Source: Paracoccus sp. N5 (GTDB lineage Bacteria > Pseudomonadota > Alphaproteobacteria > Rhodobacterales > Rhodobacteraceae). Taken from it: a stretch of 64,000 bases of DNA. The translations under genes and the position numbers were made by a program. The number at the start of each line of letters is the position of its first letter. Position 1 is the first letter of the stretch. Below the pieces are notes generated by a model that was given only the letters and a program-made list of their open reading frames with translations, made no database searches and had not been told where the DNA came from. Location of the stretch: contig NZ_AQUO01000002.1 of NCBI RefSeq assembly GCF_000371965.1, forward strand, positions 388,001 to 452,000, read 5' to 3'. Shown here piece after piece: positions 50,938 through 59,441 of the stretch.

Positions 50938-51058
50938 TTTGTAAGGAATTGTTTCCAAGCGGAGCGGGGAAACGCTTCGTTACAAATTCGGCCTCGGCGG
51001 GAGACTTCTCGACACAGGAAAGACCAAGCTTGGAAACGGCCGGTCGCTGTTTCCAAGC
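50938..51058. promoter_or_regulatory. Cluster of GTTTCC/GGAAAC dyads
   Basis: A 49-bp dyad centred at 50,962 has arms TTTGTAA/TTACAAA (50,938 and 50,980) and GTTTCC/GGAAAC (50,951 and 50,968). A second, GCTTGGAAAC-N11-GTTTCCAAGC, spans 51,028-51,058 with perfect 10-bp arms. GTTTCCAAGC also recurs at 50,951-50,960. They look like operators of a TetR-type efflux regulator, orphaned beside the RND fragment. Confidence 0.6.
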
Positions 51059-51242
51059 GCAAGCGGGCGGTCGGCATCGCCCTCGTGCCGGATGGATTCG
51101 CTGGAAGCAGGACGTCCTTGGCAGTTGTGCTGGCCGTAACCGTGCTGCTGGCCGCGGCCATCCTGCTGCGCGCGGTCGCATCGCCTTGGACCTCTGAATG
51201 GCGAAAGGGCCTGACCGGGCGGGCAGGCCCCCCGGCCGGCCG

Positions 51243-52193
51243 TCAGGCCAGATGGCAGGCCACCGCCTGCCCGGGGGCAAGCTGGCGCAGGGCCGGCATC
51301 CGCTGCCGGCAGTCCTCGACCGCGATCGGGCAGCGCGAGGCGAAGCGGCAGCCCTTGGGCAGGTTCACCGGGCTGGGCGGGTCGCCTTGCAGCCGCGCGC
51401 CGCCGCCCCGCCGCCGATGCTCGGGCGCGAGCGAGGGCGCCGCGGCGATCAGCGCCTGGGTATAGGGATGGCGCGGCGCGGCGAAGATCTGCGCCGCCGG
51501 CGCCTTTTCCACGATCTGGCCCAGATACATCACCGCGATCTCGTCGCAGATGTGGCGCACGACGCCGAGGTCGTGGCTGATGAACAGATAGGTCAGCCCG
51601 GTCTCGCGCTGCAGGCGGCGGATCAGGTTCAGGACCTGCGCCTGCACCGCCACGTCCAGCGCCGAGACCGGCTCGTCGAAGACGATCAGGTCGGGCTTGG
51701 TCGCCAGGGCCCGCGCCAGCCCGATGCGCTGCCGCTGCCCGCCGGAAAACTGGTGCGGATAGAGCGACTTCAGCTCGGGGCGCAAGCCGACCTGGGCCAG
51801 CAGCTCCTCGACCCGCGCGTCGCGGCTGGCGGGCTCTCCCAAGCCCAGGAGGTCCATGGGCTGGCGGATGATCCGCCCCACCCGGTCGCGCGGGTTCAAC
51901 GACGAGAACGGGTCCTGGAACACCATCTGGAAGCGTGGCCGGGCGCGGCGCAGCTCCTCGCCCTCGATGCGGCTGATGGGGGTGTCGTCCAGGTCGATCT
52001 CGCCGCCGGTGATCGGGGCAAGGCGCATCACCGCCAGCGCCGTGGTGGTCTTGCCCGAGCCGGATTCGCCGACGATGCCCAGCGTCTGGCCGCGACGGAT
52101 GTCGAAGCTGACCCCGTCCACCGCATGGACGGTGCCGCCGTTCGCGGTGGGGAAATGCACCTTGAGGTCGCGGACGGAAAGAAGCTGGGTCAT
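51243..52193 (-). CDS. dppF: Dipeptide/oligopeptide ABC transporter ATP-binding protein DppF-like
   Basis: A 316-residue ATPase of the peptide importer. Walker A GIVGESGSGKTTT, Q-loop MVFQDPFSSLNPRDRVG, signature QFSGGQRQRIGLARAL and Walker B DLIVFDEPVSALDV are complete. The C-terminal oligopeptide extension with clustered cysteines (GCRFASRCPIAVEDC) is present and typical of OppF/DppF. The start overlaps the dppD-like stop by 4 bp (ATGA). It is the last gene of the operon. Confidence 0.93.
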   Translation of the reverse strand: MTQLLSVRDLKVHFPTANGGTVHAVDGVSFDIRRGQTLGIVGESGSGKTTTALAVMRLAPITGGEIDLDDTPISRIEGEELRRARPRFQMVFQDPFSSLNPRDRVGRIIRQPMDLLGLGEPASRDARVEELLAQVGLRPELKSLYPHQFSGGQRQRIGLARALATKPDLIVFDEPVSALDVAVQAQVLNLIRRLQRETGLTYLFISHDLGVVRHICDEIAVMYLGQIVEKAPAAQIFAAPRHPYTQALIAAAPSLAPEHRRRGGGARLQGDPPSPVNLPKGCRFASRCPIAVEDCRQRMPALRQLAPGQAVACHLA

Positions 52194-53179
52194 GCCGGGA
52201 CCTCGCGGGGTTCAAGCTGGATACAGGCGGCCGAGTGATCGCCGGACATGGGAACGTGGCGGGGTTGGGCGGCAAGGCAGGCCTCGACGGCCAGCGGGCA
52301 GCGCGGCGCGAAGGCGCAGCCGCGGCCCAGGTCGGTCAGCGCCGGCACGATGCCGGGGATCTCCGGCAGGTCGGCATCCGGGTCGGCATCGACGCGCGGG
52401 ATGCTGGCCAAGAGGCCGCGCGTATAGGGATGGCCGGGATCGTCCAGCACCGCGTCGGCCGGGCCGCGCTCGATGACGCGGCCGGCATACATGACCGCGA
52501 CCTTGTCGGCCATTTCCGCCACCGCGCCCATGTCATGGGTGATCAGGATGATGGCGGTGCCGGTCTTTTGCCGCAACTCGTCCAGCAGGCCGAAGATCTG
52601 CGCTTGCACGGTCACGTCCAGCGCCGTCGTCGGCTCGTCCGCGATCAGCAGCTTCGGCTCGCAGGACAGCGCCATGGCGATCATCACCCGCTGGCGCATG
52701 CCGCCGGAAAGCTGGTGCGGATAGGCGCGGGCGCGCAGCTCCGGCTCGGGGATGCCGACGGCGCGCAGCATGTCGACGGCGCGGGCGAAGGCGGCCCTGG
52801 GGCTGACCTTCTGGTGCAGGCGCACCGCCTCGGCGATCTGCTCGCCGCAGGTGAAGACCGGATTGAGCGAGGTCATCGGCTCCTGGAAGATCATGGCGAT
52901 GTCGCCGCCGCGGATCCTGCGCATCTCGGACTGGCGCAGCTTCGTCAGCTCGCGGCCCTGGAACAGGATGCTGCCGCCGACCACCTTGCCGGGGGGCGAG
53001 GGGATCAGCCCCAGCACCGACAGCGCGGTCATGCTCTTGCCGCAGCCGGATTCGCCGACGATGGCCAGCAACTCGCCCGGTGCGACGCTGAAGGACACGT
53101 CGTCCAGCACATGGGCCACGCCGCGGCGGGTGGTGAAATCGACCTTGAGATTGCGGATGTCCAGAACGGGTTCGGTCAT
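52190..53179 (-). CDS. dppD: Dipeptide/oligopeptide ABC transporter ATP-binding protein DppD-like
   Basis: A 329-residue ATPase with Walker A AIVGESGCGKSMT, Q-loop IFQEPMTSLNPVFTCGEQ, signature QLSGGMRQRVMIAMAL and Walker B LIADEPTTALDVTVQAQ. The C-terminal oligopeptide extension (GRGCAFAPRCPLAVEAC) is intact. It pairs with dppF to drive the permease. The gap to dppC is 3 bp and the stop overlaps dppF. Confidence 0.93.
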   Translation of the reverse strand: MTEPVLDIRNLKVDFTTRRGVAHVLDDVSFSVAPGELLAIVGESGCGKSMTALSVLGLIPSPPGKVVGGSILFQGRELTKLRQSEMRRIRGGDIAMIFQEPMTSLNPVFTCGEQIAEAVRLHQKVSPRAAFARAVDMLRAVGIPEPELRARAYPHQLSGGMRQRVMIAMALSCEPKLLIADEPTTALDVTVQAQIFGLLDELRQKTGTAIILITHDMGAVAEMADKVAVMYAGRVIERGPADAVLDDPGHPYTRGLLASIPRVDADPDADLPEIPGIVPALTDLGRGCAFAPRCPLAVEACLAAQPRHVPMSGDHSAACIQLEPREVPA

Positions 53180-53182
53180 GGC

Positions 53183-54061
53183 TCAGCGTTCCCTCATCCG
53201 GGGGTTGAAGGCGTCGTTCAGCCCGTCGCCGACCAGGCTGACGCCCAGCACGGTCAGGAAGATCATCGCCCCAGGCAGCGTCACCACCCACCAGGCGTCC
53301 AGCAGGTATTCCCGGCCCGAGCCGATCATCAGCCCCCAGGACATGACGTTCGGGTCCGAGAGGCCCAGGAAGCTGAGCCCGGCCTCGAACAGGATCGCCA
53401 TGCCGATGGTCAGCGTGGCCGAGACGATCAGCGGCGGCAGGGCATTGGGCAGGATGACGCGCCAGATGATGTTGCCGTCGCCGGCGCCGATGGCGCGCAT
53501 GGCGCTGACATATTCCAGCGTGCGGATGCGGCGGAACTCGGACCGGGTCAGCCGCGCGGTCTGCGGCCAGCTGACGATGCCGATGGCCAGCGCCACGTTG
53601 ACCAGCGTCGGCTGGAACAGCGTGACGACGACCATGGCGAACAGCAAGGGCGGCAGCACCTGGAAGAACTCGGTCACGCGCATCAGCATGTCGTCGACCC
53701 AGCCGCCGTAGAAGCCGGCATAGGCGCCGACCAGCACCCCGATCAGCATGGTGATCGCTGCGGCGGCGAAGCCCACGGCCAGCGTGGCGCGCCCGCCCGC
53801 GATCAGCCCGGCCAGGATGTCGCGGCCCAGGTTGTCGGTGCCCAGCGGGATCGTCGCCTCTTCGCCGGGCGGCGTCAGCGGCGCCCAGACGATTTCGAAC
53901 GGATCAATCTGGTAGAGATGGGGTCCGGCGAAGGTCATTGCCATGACCAGGATCAGCAGCGCCAGGCCCAGCATGGCCGAGGGGCTGCGGCGAAAGATGT
54001 CCCAGGCTTCGGCCATGGGACCGCGGGCGGCTGGAACCGTGGTTCTGGCGGGCGCGGTCAT
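53183..54061 (-). CDS. dppC: Peptide ABC transporter permease DppC-like
   Basis: A 292-residue inner-membrane permease with about six helices. The OppC-type N-terminal domain precedes PLGTDNLGRDILAGLIAGGR and the ATPase-contacting EAA loop (YVSAMRAIGAGDGNIIWRVI, with LPNALPPL). VGDGLNDAFNPRMRER is the usual C-terminus. I use the ATG at 54,061 with GGAGG eleven bases upstream; a TTG at 54,082 would overlap dppB. The end of the dppB gene overlaps the ribosome-binding site, so expression is probably coupled. Confidence 0.92.
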   Translation of the reverse strand: MTAPARTTVPAARGPMAEAWDIFRRSPSAMLGLALLILVMAMTFAGPHLYQIDPFEIVWAPLTPPGEEATIPLGTDNLGRDILAGLIAGGRATLAVGFAAAAITMLIGVLVGAYAGFYGGWVDDMLMRVTEFFQVLPPLLFAMVVVTLFQPTLVNVALAIGIVSWPQTARLTRSEFRRIRTLEYVSAMRAIGAGDGNIIWRVILPNALPPLIVSATLTIGMAILFEAGLSFLGLSDPNVMSWGLMIGSGREYLLDAWWVVTLPGAMIFLTVLGVSLVGDGLNDAFNPRMRER

Positions 54062-54065
54062 GTCT

Positions 54066-55037
54066 CTAGCGTCCTCCGGCAAGGCGCGGGTCCAGCAGGC
54101 GCGACACGAAGTCGGTCAGCAGGTTCGCGATGATGACGATCAGGGTGGAGAAGAACAGGATGCCCAGCACAGTCGGATAGTCGCGCGCCAGGATCGACTG
54201 GAAGGCCAGCGTGCCGAGGCCGGGCCAGCTGAACACCGTCTCGACGAGCACCGCGCCCGAGATGATGGCGCCGAACTGCATGCCCGCGACGGTCACGACC
54301 GGCAGCAGCGCGTTGCGGAAGGCGTGGCGGCCGAAGACCTGGCGCTCGCTGACGCCCTTGGCGCGGGCGGTGCGGATGTAGTCGGCACCCAGCACCTCCA
54401 GCATCGAGGCGCGGGTCAGCCGGCTGTATTGCGCCAGATAGACCAGCCCCAGCGTCAGCGCCGGCAGCACCAGGTGGTGGGCGATGTCCAGGATCCGGCT
54501 CAGGAAGCCGCCCTGTTTCACCACGTCGATCATGCCGGCGATGGGGAACAGCGGGATGGTGGCGCCGAACAGGATCACCAGCATCAGCCCGGTCCAGAAC
54601 ACCGGCGCCGAATAGCCCACCAACGACAGCACCGTGACCAGCGCCGAGGCGATGCCGCGCGGATTGCGCGAGGCGAGCATCCCCAGCCGCGTGCCGACGA
54701 CCAGCGCGAAACCCAGCGCGGTCGCCACCAGCAGCATGGTCGGCCCCAGCCGTGACAGGATCAGATCGACCACCGGGCGGTTGTAGAAATAGGACATGCC
54801 CAGGTCGCCCTGCAGCGCGCGGCCCAGATACAACCCCAGCTGGGTCAGCAGCGGCTTGTCGAGCCCGTATTGCTGGCGGATCGCGGCCATGACCTCGGCG
54901 CTGGCGCCGCCCATCTCGCCGGCGATGACCTCGGCCGGGTCGCCGGGGGCGAGCTGGATCAGCAGGAAGTTCAGGACAAGGACAGCGAGGATCAGGGCAG
55001 CCGCATAGAGCAACTGCCGCAGGATACGTCGAAACAT
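54066..55037 (-). CDS. dppB: Peptide ABC transporter permease DppB-like
   Basis: A 323-residue inner-membrane permease starting MFRRILRQLLYAAALILAVL, as in DppB. FLLIQLAPGDPAEVIAGEMG, QYGLDKPLLTQLGLYLGRAL and the EAA-like YIRTARAKGVSERQVFGRHA are typical. It ends in a family-like segment (LADFVSRLLDPRLAGGR after a predicted helix). It follows the substrate-binding gene after 18 bp and precedes dppC. Confidence 0.93.
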   Translation of the reverse strand: MFRRILRQLLYAAALILAVLVLNFLLIQLAPGDPAEVIAGEMGGASAEVMAAIRQQYGLDKPLLTQLGLYLGRALQGDLGMSYFYNRPVVDLILSRLGPTMLLVATALGFALVVGTRLGMLASRNPRGIASALVTVLSLVGYSAPVFWTGLMLVILFGATIPLFPIAGMIDVVKQGGFLSRILDIAHHLVLPALTLGLVYLAQYSRLTRASMLEVLGADYIRTARAKGVSERQVFGRHAFRNALLPVVTVAGMQFGAIISGAVLVETVFSWPGLGTLAFQSILARDYPTVLGILFFSTLIVIIANLLTDFVSRLLDPRLAGGR

Positions 55038-55055
55038 CGGGATTGCCTCCGCCGG

Positions 55056-56648
55056 TTACTGCTTCAGCCAGACCTCATCCATCGGCCCCATCGTGCCCCA
55101 GATCGAGACGGGCGGGTTCTGCACGGCCTGCGAATAGACCGTGTGATAGGGCACTTCGTTGATGAAATGGATCGGGATGTCGGTGGTGATCTGCTTGAAG
55201 GCCTGGGCGTAAAGCTGCTGGCGCTTGGCCGGGTCCGGCTCGACCCCGGCGGCGTTCATCAGCTTGTCCACCTCTTCGTTGCAATATTGCTGGGTGTTGG
55301 ACCAGATGATCCCCTCGCGGATGTTCGAGCAGAGATAGGTCCGGTTCACGCCGATCACCGGGTCGCCCCAGTTGAACACCTGGTCCATGGTCATGTCGAA
55401 GTCATAGGACGAGACGCGCTGCGACCAGGTCGGGAAGTCGGGAGAGGAGCGCACGGTGACCGTGACCCCGACCTTGGCCAGCGCCGCCTTGACATATTCG
55501 GCGACGGCGCGCTGCTGTTCCTCGACATCGGGCATGTAGTCGATGCGCAGTTCCAGCGCCTTGCCGCCCTCGCCATAGCCCGCCTCGGCCAGAAGCGCCT
55601 TGGACTTGTCGAGGTCGAAGTCGTAGCGCGCGACATCCTCAGTATAGAAGGGGCTACCCTGCACGACCGGCTCGATCGAGGGCTTGGACAGGCCCGAATG
55701 CAGCGCCTTGGTCACGAAGTCGCGGTCGATGGCATGGGCGATGGCCTGGCGGACCCGCACGTCCGACAGCGCCGGATGCTTGGTGTTGAAGGCCAGCCAG
55801 TTCAGCGGGCCGATGCCGGCATAGCCCTTGTCGGTCACGGTCAGGTCGCCGGATTTTTCCAGCCGCCGGATCAGGCGGGTGCCGTCGAGCAGCGGGAACA
55901 TCTGCGCCTCGCCCGATTCCAGCGCCAGCACGCCCGAGTTGGCATCCTGGTATTGCCGGATCACGATGCGGTCCAGATAGGGCTTTCCTTCCAGGAAGAA
56001 GCCGTCATAGCGCTCCAGGATGATGTGCTGGCCCGGCTCGAAGGCGGTCACCTTGAAGGGGCCCGAGCCGACCGGCAGGTTGTTCTTGGGGCTCGACTTG
56101 ATGTCCTGGCCGTCGTCGAAGACGTGCTTGGGCAGGATCGGCGTCAGCGAGGCCGACAGCACCAGCAGGATCGCCGGATGCGGCTGCTTCATGCGGATGA
56201 CCACGGTCTGCGGATCGGGCGCCTCGAAGGCCTCGACCGGTTCGAGCATGCTCGAGAACGGGTGGTTTTCCTTGACCACGCCCAAGGACCAGATCACGTC
56301 CTCGGCCGTGATGGGCGAGCCGTCGTGGAAGGTCGCGCCCTGGCGCAGCTTCAGCGTCAGCACCTTGCTGTCGTCACTGAATTCCCAGCTTTCGGCCAGA
56401 TAGGGTTGCGGCGTGAAATCCTCGCCATAGCGCAGAAGCGTGGCAAAGATCTGCGCCGCCGGCACGGCGGTCGCGACACCCGACTGCACGGCCGAGTTCA
56501 GGTGGCGCGGCTTGTGCACGGATGCCAGCACCAGCGTCCCGCCCTTTTGCGCCTCCTGGGCGGAAAGCGCGGGGGCGGTGGCGAGCGCGGTCAGCGCCAC
56601 GGCACCGGCCAGCAGGAAACGACGCGAGAAGGCGGGGGGAAGGGTCAT
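55056..56648 (-). CDS. Peptide/nickel-type ABC transporter substrate-binding protein
   Basis: A 530-residue periplasmic SBP_bac_5 protein. The signal peptide contains RRFLLAGAVALTALATAPAL, which has twin arginines but no full Tat consensus, with cleavage near ALSA. LAESWEFSDDSKVLTLKLRQ, GATFHDGSPITAEDVIWSL and LAFNTKHPALSDVRVRQAIA are diagnostic. It is the first gene of the operon and binds the imported ligand. The neighbouring LysR regulator and amidohydrolase suggest a modified peptide or N-acyl compound rather than plain dipeptides. Confidence 0.9.
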   Translation of the reverse strand: MTLPPAFSRRFLLAGAVALTALATAPALSAQEAQKGGTLVLASVHKPRHLNSAVQSGVATAVPAAQIFATLLRYGEDFTPQPYLAESWEFSDDSKVLTLKLRQGATFHDGSPITAEDVIWSLGVVKENHPFSSMLEPVEAFEAPDPQTVVIRMKQPHPAILLVLSASLTPILPKHVFDDGQDIKSSPKNNLPVGSGPFKVTAFEPGQHIILERYDGFFLEGKPYLDRIVIRQYQDANSGVLALESGEAQMFPLLDGTRLIRRLEKSGDLTVTDKGYAGIGPLNWLAFNTKHPALSDVRVRQAIAHAIDRDFVTKALHSGLSKPSIEPVVQGSPFYTEDVARYDFDLDKSKALLAEAGYGEGGKALELRIDYMPDVEEQQRAVAEYVKAALAKVGVTVTVRSSPDFPTWSQRVSSYDFDMTMDQVFNWGDPVIGVNRTYLCSNIREGIIWSNTQQYCNEEVDKLMNAAGVEPDPAKRQQLYAQAFKQITTDIPIHFINEVPYHTVYSQAVQNPPVSIWGTMGPMDEVWLKQ

Positions 56649-56754
56649 CTGGTTCTCCGTGTTGGGCGCGCGCCGAATTCTGCGTTGACGCTGCGCCCTT
56701 ATGGATCGGTCATCGGCGGGCTTTGCGGCAAATGCATTTTTGCGCCCGAATTCC

Positions 56755-57699
56755 TCAGAAATCCTGTGGAATGTAGGGCCGCACGAAGGCGCGGTCGAAT
56801 TCGCCGCGCATCGCCTGCATCTCGCAAGTGGCGATGATCGCTTCGCAAACCGGGGTCAGTTGCACGTCGCGCCGGGTCAGAACCCCGGCGCGCGGGGCGT
56901 CGTGCTCACCCGCCAGCGGCAACCGCACCAGGTCGCCGCGGGCATAGGTCTGCTTGCTCATCGGGCGGATGTTGAAGATGCCGTAGCACATGCCGGCCGC
57001 GATCAGCGCCCGCATCATGTCGGTCGAGCGCGCCGAATAGACCACGTTCGGCTTGAGGCCCCGCGTCGCGAACAGGTCCATCAGGTAGCGCCGCGACAGG
57101 TCCAGGTCCAGCACCACCAGCGGCTCGGGCGCAAGCTGTTCCAGCGTGACGAAACGGCCGCTGGCCAGCGGATGCGCCGCCGGCAGCGCGGCATGGGGGT
57201 GGCCGACGAAAAGCGGCAGGAAACGATAGGCCAGTTCGTTGATCAGCCCGTAGCAGAAGGCGAAATCGGCGTCGCCGGTATCGACGGCGCGCACCACCTC
57301 TTCCCAATTGCCCTCCATCACCTCGATCATCAGGTTGGGATAGCGCTCGCGCACCTCGCACAGGATCGTGGGCAGCAGGATCGGCGCCAGCGGCGTGAAG
57401 CAGGCGATGCGCGCGGTGCCGTCGATGCGCTGCTCCAGATCGGCGATCTTGCCGTCGAAGCGCGCCTGCGCCACCAGCAGCAGCCGGATCTCGTCGATGA
57501 TCTTGCGGCCGAAGCTGGTCGCCCCGATCCCGCGCGAGGGCACGCGGGCAAAGACCGGCTGGCCCAGCTGCGCCTCGACATGGTCAATGGCAGCGGCGAT
57601 GGACGAGGGCGAGACCGCCAGCGCCTCGGCCGCGGCGGTGATCGACTGGTGCCGCTCGGCTGCCTCGATATAGCGCAGGTGCTTCAGGGTATAGTGCAT
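56755..57699 (-). CDS. LysR-family transcriptional regulator
   Basis: A 314-residue LTTR. The N-terminal winged helix reads LKHLRYIEAAERHQSITAAA, ALAVSPSSIAAAIDHVEAQL; the rest is the periplasmic-binding-like effector domain. The ATG at 57,697-57,699 has GAGGG four bases upstream; an earlier in-frame ATG at 57,747 is less well placed. It is divergent from the amidohydrolase gene (105-bp gap) and in line with the importer operon, so it probably controls one or both. Confidence 0.9.
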   Translation of the reverse strand: MHYTLKHLRYIEAAERHQSITAAAEALAVSPSSIAAAIDHVEAQLGQPVFARVPSRGIGATSFGRKIIDEIRLLLVAQARFDGKIADLEQRIDGTARIACFTPLAPILLPTILCEVRERYPNLMIEVMEGNWEEVVRAVDTGDADFAFCYGLINELAYRFLPLFVGHPHAALPAAHPLASGRFVTLEQLAPEPLVVLDLDLSRRYLMDLFATRGLKPNVVYSARSTDMMRALIAAGMCYGIFNIRPMSKQTYARGDLVRLPLAGEHDAPRAGVLTRRDVQLTPVCEAIIATCEMQAMRGEFDRAFVRPYIPQDF

Positions 57700-57804
57700 C
57701 CGACCCTCAGGAAAATAGCGGAAATCCCGCGCAATTATGCATTTCACGCAGGATGTTTGTCACGGCTAATCTGCCCGCGACGCCGCATCCGACGGAGAAA
57801 TTGC

Positions 57805-59439
57805 ATGATCCCGACCGTTTTTTCAGCACGCCGCATCATCACCATGGACCCGTCGCGGCCCGAGGCGACGCATGTCATGGTGTCCCACGATGGGCGCATC
57901 CTTGCCGTCGGCGGCCCCGAGGACATGCGCGGCCGGGGCGAGCTGCACCACGACGACCGTTTCGCCGACAAGGTGCTGATGCCCGGTTTCGTCGAGGGCC
58001 ATGCCCATATGATGGAGGGTTCGGTCTGGCGCTTCACCTATCTGGGCCATTATGACCGCGTGGCCCCGGACGGCCGGCGTTGGCAGGGCATCACCAGCAC
58101 CAACGCGCTGGTCCAGCGCCTGCGCGACCGCGCCGCGGAATTGGGCGACGGGCCCGTCGTCGGCTGGGGCTTCGATCCGCTTTTCGTGCCCGGCGACCGG
58201 CTGTCGCGGCTGGACCTCGACCGGGTCTCGACCTCCCGGCCGGTGGTGGTGCTGCATTCCAACATGCATCTGCTGACCGCCAACAGCGTGGCGCTGGACC
58301 TGGCCGGCTATGACGAGAACACCGACGTCCCCGGCGTCATCCACACCGAGGACGGCGAACTCCACGGCGAGCTGCACGAGATGGGCGCCATGTTCCCGGT
58401 CATGCGCCGGGTCGGCGCCAGCTTCCGCGCCATGGGCGGCGATCCCGAGGCGATCTGGAACTTCGCGCGCTCGGCCTGCCGGGCAGGGGTGACGACCTCG
58501 ACCGACCTGCTGAACGAGCTGGGCGACGAGGTGCTGGCCGACCTGTTCGCCACCACGGCCGAGGCCGGCTATCCCTTGCGGCTGGTGCCGATGCTTTCGG
58601 CGCTGGCGCTGCAGCCCGAGGCGGTGGCCGCGCGGGCGAAGGAGTTGCGGGCGCAATCGACCGACCGGGTGCGGCTGGGCGGGGTCAAGATCGTCACCGA
58701 CGGCTCGATCCAGGGTTTCACCGCGCAGCTGCTGGCGCCGGGCTATCATCGCGGCACCGACAATGGCATCTGGAACATCGCCCCCGAGGCGCTGAACGTC
58801 CTGGTGGACGACCTGAACCGCCAGGGCATCCAGATGCATATCCATGTCAACGGCGACGGCGCCAGCCTGGCCGCCATCGAGGCGCTGGAAGCGGCCCTCG
58901 CCGGGCATTTCCGCCCCGACCACCGCCATGTGCTGCAACATTGCCAGATGGCCGACCGCGCCCAGCTGCGCCGCATCGCCGCGCTGCAATGCTGCGTGAA
59001 CCTGTTCGCCAACCACCTGTATTATTTCGGCGACAAGCATTACGAGATCACCATCGGCCCCGAGCGCGCCTGCCGCATGAACCCCTGCGCCAGCGCGCTG
59101 GAGATGGGCATTCCGCTGGCCATCCACTCCGATGCGCCGATCACGCCGCTGGCGCCGCTGGTTACCGCCTGGTGCGCGGTCAATCGGCTGACCGACAGCG
59201 GCCGGCAGCTGGGCACCTCGGAACGCATCCCGCTGGACGCGGCGCTTTACGCCATCACCCTGGGTGCGGCCCATACGTTGAAGCTGGACGGCGAGCTGGG
59301 CTCGGTCGAGGTCGGCAAGCGCGCCGATTTCGCCGTGCTCGAGGACGATCCGCACGCCCTCGGTCCCGAGCGGCTGCGCGAGGTCCGGGTCTGGGGCACC
59401 GTCTTCGGCGGCAGCCCGGTCGCGGCCGGGTCGTTCTGA
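57805..59439 (+). CDS. YtcJ-like metal-dependent amidohydrolase (Amidohydro_3)
   Basis: A 544-residue hydrolase. MPGFVEGHAHMMEGSVWRFT bears the H-x-H metal motif (His66, His68), followed by KIVTDGSIQGFTAQLL, MHIHVNGDGASLAAIEAL, HRHVLQHCQMAD and IHSDAPITPLAPLVTAW with further metal ligands. C-terminal GSVEVGKRADFAVLEDDP is typical of the superfamily. Such enzymes cleave N-formyl or other amide bonds in small molecules; the true substrate is unknown but may come in through the adjacent importer. The next gene (GTPase) starts 2 bp after its stop. Confidence 0.88.
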   Translation: MIPTVFSARRIITMDPSRPEATHVMVSHDGRILAVGGPEDMRGRGELHHDDRFADKVLMPGFVEGHAHMMEGSVWRFTYLGHYDRVAPDGRRWQGITSTNALVQRLRDRAAELGDGPVVGWGFDPLFVPGDRLSRLDLDRVSTSRPVVVLHSNMHLLTANSVALDLAGYDENTDVPGVIHTEDGELHGELHEMGAMFPVMRRVGASFRAMGGDPEAIWNFARSACRAGVTTSTDLLNELGDEVLADLFATTAEAGYPLRLVPMLSALALQPEAVAARAKELRAQSTDRVRLGGVKIVTDGSIQGFTAQLLAPGYHRGTDNGIWNIAPEALNVLVDDLNRQGIQMHIHVNGDGASLAAIEALEAALAGHFRPDHRHVLQHCQMADRAQLRRIAALQCCVNLFANHLYYFGDKHYEITIGPERACRMNPCASALEMGIPLAIHSDAPITPLAPLVTAWCAVNRLTDSGRQLGTSERIPLDAALYAITLGAAHTLKLDGELGSVEVGKRADFAVLEDDPHALGPERLREVRVWGTVFGGSPVAAGSF

Positions 59440-59441
59440 CC

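Noticed and set aside
50691..51161. A complete gene upstream of and including the RND fragment on the minus strand
   Set aside because: Only the last ~68 codons resemble an RND pump; the part before them overlaps the dyads and looks non-coding.
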